Under the pieces are notes generated by a model. The model was given only the letters and a program-made list of their open reading frames with translations. It was not told the DNA's origin and did not search any database. Made by a program: the position numbers and the translations under genes. From Anaerobacillus sp. (GTDB taxonomy: Bacteria; Bacillota; Bacilli; Bacillales; Anaerobacillaceae): 9,991 bases of DNA. This document shows, piece after piece, positions 7,078 through 9,991 of the stretch (position 1 is the stretch's first letter; each line of letters begins with the position of its first letter). The stretch is taken from the NCBI GenBank assembly GCA_007118195.1, contig SKSA01000215.1, positions 1 through 9,991 on the forward strand, in the 5' to 3' direction.

Positions 7078-7764
7078 TTAGTTTTGATATTCTTTTAACA
7101 ATTCCATGTCGTGAATGATTAAGTATCCCTGCTTTTTAGTCACTATTTGTTGTTGTTTTAATTGATTCATAAGTCTTGTAACACTCTCTCTAGTTGCCCC
7201 AAAAAAGCTTCCTAAATCTTCGTGAGTAAGTTTTAGTTTAATGGTTATACCGTCATCAGTTGCTGTTCCATATTCTTCAGCTAAGCGGATTAGTGTTGCA
7301 GCTAATGCACCAAACTTACCATATAAAGCAACATCTCTAAGTGTTGTTTGTGAAATAATAAGTCTTTCAGATAACGTTCTAAACATTGAAATAGATAATT
7401 GAGGGTGCTGTAATAAAAACGCTTCTAGTTCTTCATTTTTAATAAATGAAACATTTCCACTTTCAATACACGTAGCTGTTGCTGGGTAAGTGCTTCCTTT
7501 TTTACAAAAAAGAGCCACTTCTGCAAACATTTCTCCCTGTTTTCGAATGCTTAAAACAATTTCTTTACCATCTGGTGTACTTTTACTAATTTTCACTTTA
7601 CCTTCGTTGACAAAATAAATGGATTCAGCTTGATCGTATTCCCTAAAAATGACTTCTCCTTTTGTTGTTTTAATCGTTTGAATGATCGCGGCCAACTGTT
7701 TTCTTTGCTCGGCTGGTAATACAGAAAAGATAGGAATGTTATTAATGAAACTTGTAGTAGACAT
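7078..7764 (-). CDS. Crp/Fnr-family transcriptional regulator
   Basis: The 228-residue protein has an N-terminal cyclic-nucleotide-like beta-roll (about 10-125), a dimerisation helix (about 125-150) and a C-terminal winged helix with HTH (about 179-210). The recognition helix has R192, E193 and R197 in ATRESVTRLM, equivalent to CRP R180/E181/R185, which read TGTGA. This agrees with the three TGTGA-N6-TCACA/T sites nearby. It has only two cysteines (C87, C99), so no FNR-type iron-sulfur cluster is evident. The cAMP phosphate-binding arginine is absent: the segment reads GEMFAEVALF...TYPATA. The signal is therefore unknown; an ArcR-like or heme/NO-sensing (Dnr-like) role is possible. The ATG is preceded by AAAGGGG (complement of 7775-7781). 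The long shadow frame overlapping its 5' part is not real. Confidence 0.9.
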   Translation of the reverse strand: MSTTSFINNIPIFSVLPAEQRKQLAAIIQTIKTTKGEVIFREYDQAESIYFVNEGKVKISKSTPDGKEIVLSIRKQGEMFAEVALFCKKGSTYPATATCIESGNVSFIKNEELEAFLLQHPQLSISMFRTLSERLIISQTTLRDVALYGKFGALAATLIRLAEEYGTATDDGITIKLKLTHEDLGSFFGATRESVTRLMNQLKQQQIVTKKQGYLIIHDMELLKEYQN

Positions 7765-7901
7765 TTACACTCAGCCCCTTTATAGAAATTCACATATTTT
7801 GAATCATTAATCACTTTCTTTTATAAATTTATTTAGTAAAATAATATTGGAATAATATGTTTATTTATTCCGTTCGTTTAAAATGCCAACTAGTTTTTTT
7901 A

Positions 7902-7914
7902 CATACAAAACCGT
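7902..7914 (+). repeat. Direct repeat copy 1 (CATACAAAACCGT)
   Basis: Thirteen bases identical to 8113-8125. It is preceded by a T-run (7894-7900) and followed by the hairpin TGGCGGCA-TGCC-TGCCGCCA (7917-7936) and CAACTA. Confidence 0.8.
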
Positions 7915-7949
7915 CATGGCGGCATGCCTGCCGCCACCAACTAATATGG

Positions 7950-8110
7950 AAAAGGCGATTAATCTCTTTCGCTGCGCTGTAAAGCTACTGACCGCGGGTC
8001 ACACCTTGTGGTACTTCCTTGGCAGTTCTCCGTGCAGCTTTGCGACGAGTAACCGCAGGAGCACTTCGTTCCGACTTTAGAGGCTTGCTCAAGAGAGTTA
8101 ATCGCCTTTT
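7950..8110. repeat. Inverted-repeat core of the GC-rich element
   Basis: AAAAGGCGATTAATCTCTT (7950-7968) pairs with 8091-8110 over 19 bp with one bulged G at 8097. Internal pairing includes GACC-GCG-GGTC near 7990-8000, a longer-range TGTAAAGCT (7978-7986) with AGCTTTGCG (8037-8045) using some G-U pairs, and GAGCA/TGCTC towards the 3' side. Six T follow the right arm (8107-8112), so on the + strand it would also act like a terminator. I see no transposase and no clear target-site duplication. Confidence 0.65.
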
Positions 8111-8112
8111 TT

Positions 8113-8125
8113 CATACAAAACCGT
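8113..8125 (+). repeat. Direct repeat copy 2 (CATACAAAACCGT)
   Basis: Identical to 7902-7914 and again preceded by a T-run. It is followed by a hairpin of different sequence, ATGACG-CAGCAA-CGTCAT (8126-8143), then CAACTAG. The 5' flank, hairpin position and 3' tail are conserved between copies while the hairpin bases differ. Confidence 0.8.
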
Positions 8126-8306
8126 ATGACGCAGCAACGTCATCAACTAGCTTATAATAAAGTATACTTATTATATAAAATAACATAAAAATAATGTTAT
8201 ACAAATGACAAATTTCGCACATTAAGAAATACTCAAATAGAAGATGTCGTTAAATTTTGTCTATATTTTGTCATTTAATAAACTTTTCATTAGTTTAAAA
8301 TTTCAC

Positions 8307-8356
8307 TGTGATTTGCTTCACATTATTTGTGATTTAGTTTTGTTAAGATAAATTCA
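8307..8356 (+). promoter_or_regulatory. Class II CRP/FNR-type promoter of the LpdD-like gene
   Basis: A perfect TGTGA-TTTGCT-TCACA site at 8307-8322 (centre 8314.5) is followed by the -10-like TAAGAT at 8344-8349, predicting start near 8356 and the site at -41.5. A further TGTGA half-site follows at 8328-8332, so TCACA-TTATT-TGTGA is also formed. The regulator encoded at 7078-7764 is the natural candidate activator. Confidence 0.8.
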
Positions 8357-8370
8357 AATCCACTTGATTA

Positions 8371-8377
8371 AGGGGGG
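8371..8377 (+). promoter_or_regulatory. Shine-Dalgarno that sets the GTG start at 8385
   Basis: AGGGGGG lies 7 nt before GTG 8385. The longer reading frame from TTG 8364 would place this Shine-Dalgarno inside the gene and add seven residues (MIKGGRI) encoded by it, so GTG is preferred. Confidence 0.75.
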
Positions 8378-8384
8378 ACGAATT

Positions 8385-8711
8385 GTGATCACATGTGAAC
8401 TGAATCGGGTAGGTAGTGACGATCTTATAGTAGTTTCAGGTGGAACGAAGCCACACATAGGTGCTGTAGTAATAGCAAGTTATGAAGAGAACGAAGTTAA
8501 GGTTATTAGTTATGGGTTTCCGCATCATAAGGAAGAAGGTTTATTTATAGAATTAGCAAAAGTTTGGTGTAATACATTTCAACAAACAACGGTCATAACA
8601 GGTGGTATTCATATTGATAATGCAACAAAAGAGCAAATAGAAGAACTTGTTAATGAAACGTGGGAGAAATTTTTCCATTTAATGGCTGACCAAAAAGTTG
8701 TTAAAGTATAG
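8385..8711 (+). CDS. LpdD-like (prenylated-flavin chaperone-like) small protein
   Basis: A 108-residue soluble protein with no signal peptide or membrane segment. It resembles the LpdD family (gallate decarboxylase subunit D, now described as a prenylated-FMN chaperone-like domain related to proteasome-assembly chaperones). The shared-looking segments are SGGTKPHIG (18-26), PHHKE (46-50) and TGGIHIDNATKEQI (72-85). The assignment is from memory of the family and not from a search. LpdD normally works with a UbiD-type decarboxylase (LpdC) and a UbiX-type prenyltransferase (LpdB); neither is visible here, so it may be an orphan with another role. Its own CRP/FNR-type promoter lies upstream and a long terminator hairpin follows at once, so it is probably monocistronic but co-regulated with the radical SAM gene downstream. 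Confidence 0.7.
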   Translation: MITCELNRVGSDDLIVVSGGTKPHIGAVVIASYEENEVKVISYGFPHHKEEGLFIELAKVWCNTFQQTTVITGGIHIDNATKEQIEELVNETWEKFFHLMADQKVVKV

Positions 8712-8723
8712 TGAGTGTTAGGT

Positions 8724-8781
8724 AAAAGGTGAGTTAGTTTTAGGTAAATGTACATTTACTTAAAGTTAGCACACCTTTTTT
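8724..8781 (+). terminator. Very long terminator hairpin after the LpdD-like gene
   Basis: AAAAGGTG (8724-8731) pairs with CACCTTTT (8772-8779). The interior pairs almost throughout: one A-A mismatch (8732/8771) and a few G-U pairs lead to the perfect palindrome GTAAATGTACATTTAC (8744-8759). The T-run 8776-8781 completes an intrinsic terminator. It isolates the LpdD-like gene from the radical SAM gene. Confidence 0.85.
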
Positions 8782-8857
8782 CTGTTTACATAATTAAATT
8801 GTCGGTTGAGAAGGAACTCATGATTATTTTGTTACAAATTTGTGTAGTGTGTACCGT

Positions 8858-8907
8858 TGTGATTTATCTCACTGTGGTTCAATCTATTGTAGATTATGAT
8901 GAAATCA
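8858..8907 (+). promoter_or_regulatory. Class II CRP/FNR-type promoter of the radical SAM gene
   Basis: TGTGA-TTTATC-TCACT at 8858-8873 (centre 8865.5) matches the site in 9 of 10 half-site positions. The -10-like TATGAT begins at 8895, exactly 29.5 bp from the centre, predicting start near 8907, 24 nt before the ATG. The -10 is also the left arm of a small hairpin, TATGAT-GAA-ATCATA (8895-8909). Confidence 0.8.
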
Positions 8908-8930
8908 TATTATAGAACGGGGGAGATTTT

Positions 8931-9991
8931 ATGGATCTACCATTCTTATCAATGAAACCAAAAGATTATGATGAAAATCCTTTCATTGTTATTTGGGAAG
9001 TAACAAGAGCATGCGCATTAAAGTGTTTGCATTGTCGAGCGGAAGCACAATATCAAGCTGACCCAAGACAACTTTCTTTTGAGGAAGGTAAAAAGTTAAT
9101 AGATGAAATTGCTACGATGGACAATCCTTTATTTGTTTTTACTGGTGGCGATCCGTTAATGAGGCCTGATTTGTATGAATTGGCTAAATATGCGATTGAA
9201 GAAAAGAAACTTCCTGTTTCGATGACACCTAGTGCTACTCCGAAAGTGACAAAGCAAGCGATCGACCAAGCAAAAGAAGTAGGTTTGTCACGTTGGGCGT
9301 TTAGTTTGGATGGTTCAACCGCAGAAATTCATGATCATTTTAGAGGAACGCGTGGTTCTTATGATTTAACAATGAAAGGCATCGACTATTTGAAGGAATT
9401 AAACATTCCTATACAAATTAATACAACAGTATCAAGATATAATTTAGGTGATTTACCTGCAATGGCAGAGAAGGTAAAAGGAATGAATGCAGTTCTTTGG
9501 AGTTTGTTTTTCTTGATTCCAACGGGTAGAGGAATGGAACAAGATATGATTACCGCAGATGAACATGAAGAAGTAATGAAATGGTTATTTACTATACAGC
9601 AAGAAATGCCGTATGGGGTGAAGGCGACAGAAGCTCCTCACTATCGCCGTGTCGCCCTGCAAGAAAAGAAGAGGCTTAACTTAGGGAATGTCGAAGGGAA
9701 TAAACGATTTGATACGTTAGGAAGAGCGCCAAAAGGTGTAAATGACGGAGATGGCTTTATTTTTATTAGTCATATAGGTGACGTTTATCCTAGTGGTTTT
9801 TTACCGGTGAAATGTGGAAATGTTCGTGAAACGCCACTCCCTGAAATTTATCGGGAAAGCCCAATATTAAAAGAATTAAGAAACAAACAGTTACTAAAAG
9901 GAAAATGTGGTGCATGTGAATTTAAAGAACTTTGTGGAGGATCAAGAGCTAGAGCTTATGCTTTAACAGGTGATTACTTAGAAAGTGACCC
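8931..9991 (+). CDS. Radical SAM/SPASM domain protein (partial, C-terminus beyond window)
   Basis: The first 353 residues are present and the stop lies outside the window. C28-x3-C32-x2-C35 in TRACALKCLHC is the radical SAM 4Fe-4S motif, and TGGDP (71-75) is the SAM-binding GGE-like motif. A C-terminal SPASM-type auxiliary cluster region has C295, C326, C329 and C335 (CGAC...LCGG). The family looks like the BA_1875-type radical SAM/SPASM proteins (TIGR04053 as I recall), relatives of heme-pathway enzymes NirJ/AhbD; the reaction is not established. At YPSGFL (286-291) a serine occupies a position where NirJ/AhbD-like relatives often have cysteine. The ATG is preceded by GGGGGAG with 5 nt spacing. 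Regulation by the neighbouring Crp/Fnr protein suggests use in low oxygen, which suits an oxygen-sensitive enzyme. Confidence 0.85.
   Translation, partial: MDLPFLSMKPKDYDENPFIVIWEVTRACALKCLHCRAEAQYQADPRQLSFEEGKKLIDEIATMDNPLFVFTGGDPLMRPDLYELAKYAIEEKKLPVSMTPSATPKVTKQAIDQAKEVGLSRWAFSLDGSTAEIHDHFRGTRGSYDLTMKGIDYLKELNIPIQINTTVSRYNLGDLPAMAEKVKGMNAVLWSLFFLIPTGRGMEQDMITADEHEEVMKWLFTIQQEMPYGVKATEAPHYRRVALQEKKRLNLGNVEGNKRFDTLGRAPKGVNDGDGFIFISHIGDVYPSGFLPVKCGNVRETPLPEIYRESPILKELRNKQLLKGKCGACEFKELCGGSRARAYALTGDYLESD

Larger units (their letters stand above)
7887..8150. repeat. GC-rich structured composite repeat element
   Basis: Non-coding island in a 600-bp gene-free gap. Order of parts: CAACTAG and a T-run (7887-7900); CATACAAAACCGT (7902-7914); an 8-bp hairpin (7917-7936); CAACTA (7938-7943); a 161-bp core (7950-8110) bounded by inverted arms; TTTTTT; a second CATACAAAACCGT (8113-8125); a 6-bp hairpin (8126-8143); CAACTAG (8144-8150). 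The core interior (7970-8090) is about 57% GC by count, whereas 8151-8200 is about 10%. A 65-codon ORF crossing it (7883-8080) has no ribosome binding site and is explained by the low stop frequency of GC-rich sequence. It resembles a MITE/bcr-like interspersed repeat or a structured RNA; no family is recognised. Confidence 0.6.

Noticed and set aside
7593..7814. 73-codon - strand ORF overlapping the 5' part of the regulator
   Set aside because: Out-of-frame shadow of the Crp/Fnr gene, which has the proper domain structure and ribosome binding site.
7765..7815. Autoregulatory TGTGA site upstream of the regulator
   Set aside because: Only an isolated half-site (TTCACAT) is present, with no partner at N6 spacing.
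7862..7889. Possible promoter of the regulator on the - strand (TTGGCA / TAAATA, 16-bp spacer)
   Set aside because: The -35 is good but the -10 matches only 3 of 6 positions and the implied leader is about 90 nt; too weak to annotate.
7883..8080. 65-codon ORF on the + strand
   Set aside because: No ribosome binding site, it lies entirely within the GC-rich repeat element, and the composition is explained by hairpins; no recognisable protein.
7887..8150. CRISPR array
   Set aside because: Only two 13-bp repeats 211 bp apart, no regular spacers and no cas genes.
8154..8174. AT-rich imperfect palindrome ATAATAA-A-GTATAC-TTATTAT
   Set aside because: Such palindromes are common by chance in DNA of about 10% GC; no clear partner or promoter arrangement.

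Overview
The window is AT-rich DNA from a low-GC Gram-positive bacterium, most likely a member of the Bacillaceae. This rests on strong AGGAGG-type ribosome binding sites, free use of TTG and GTG starts, a Bacillus-type ARG box, the order argD-carA-carB-argF (as in the Bacillus subtilis argCJBD-carAB-argF locus), and protein sequences that read as Bacillus-like. No species can be named from the sequence alone.

Positions 43-6566 hold the distal half of the arginine biosynthesis cluster, all on the + strand: acetylornithine aminotransferase (argD), both subunits of a carbamoyl-phosphate synthetase (carA, carB) and ornithine carbamoyltransferase (argF). ArgD makes N-acetylornithine, CarAB makes carbamoyl phosphate, and ArgF joins carbamoyl phosphate to ornithine to give citrulline. 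A near-perfect ARG box with a weaker second box lies in the argD-carA gap, so carAB-argF probably has its own arginine-repressed promoter. A long hairpin at 6599-6655 closes the cluster.

Positions 6567-9991 are a different, probably oxygen- or redox-responsive neighbourhood. A Crp/Fnr-family regulator is on the - strand (7078-7764). Three TGTGA-N6-TCACA/T sites lie around it, at 6731-6746, 8307-8322 and 8858-8873. Each is followed by a -10-like hexamer that begins exactly 29.5 bp from the site centre, the geometry of a class II (-41.5) CRP/FNR promoter. One drives a small LpdD-like protein (8385-8711), one drives a radical SAM/SPASM protein that runs off the window (8931 onward), and one faces a 290-bp stretch with no credible ORF that ends in an intrinsic terminator. 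That last unit is a candidate regulated small RNA.

Between the regulator and the LpdD-like gene lies a GC-rich, highly structured, non-coding element (7887-8150). It has a 19-bp terminal inverted stem, an interior of about 57% GC in surroundings that fall to about 10% GC, and two flanking 13-bp direct repeats, each followed by a small hairpin. It looks like an interspersed repeat or structured RNA and matches no family I can name. The most novel parts of the window are the three-promoter regulon with its orphan transcript and this composite repeat.
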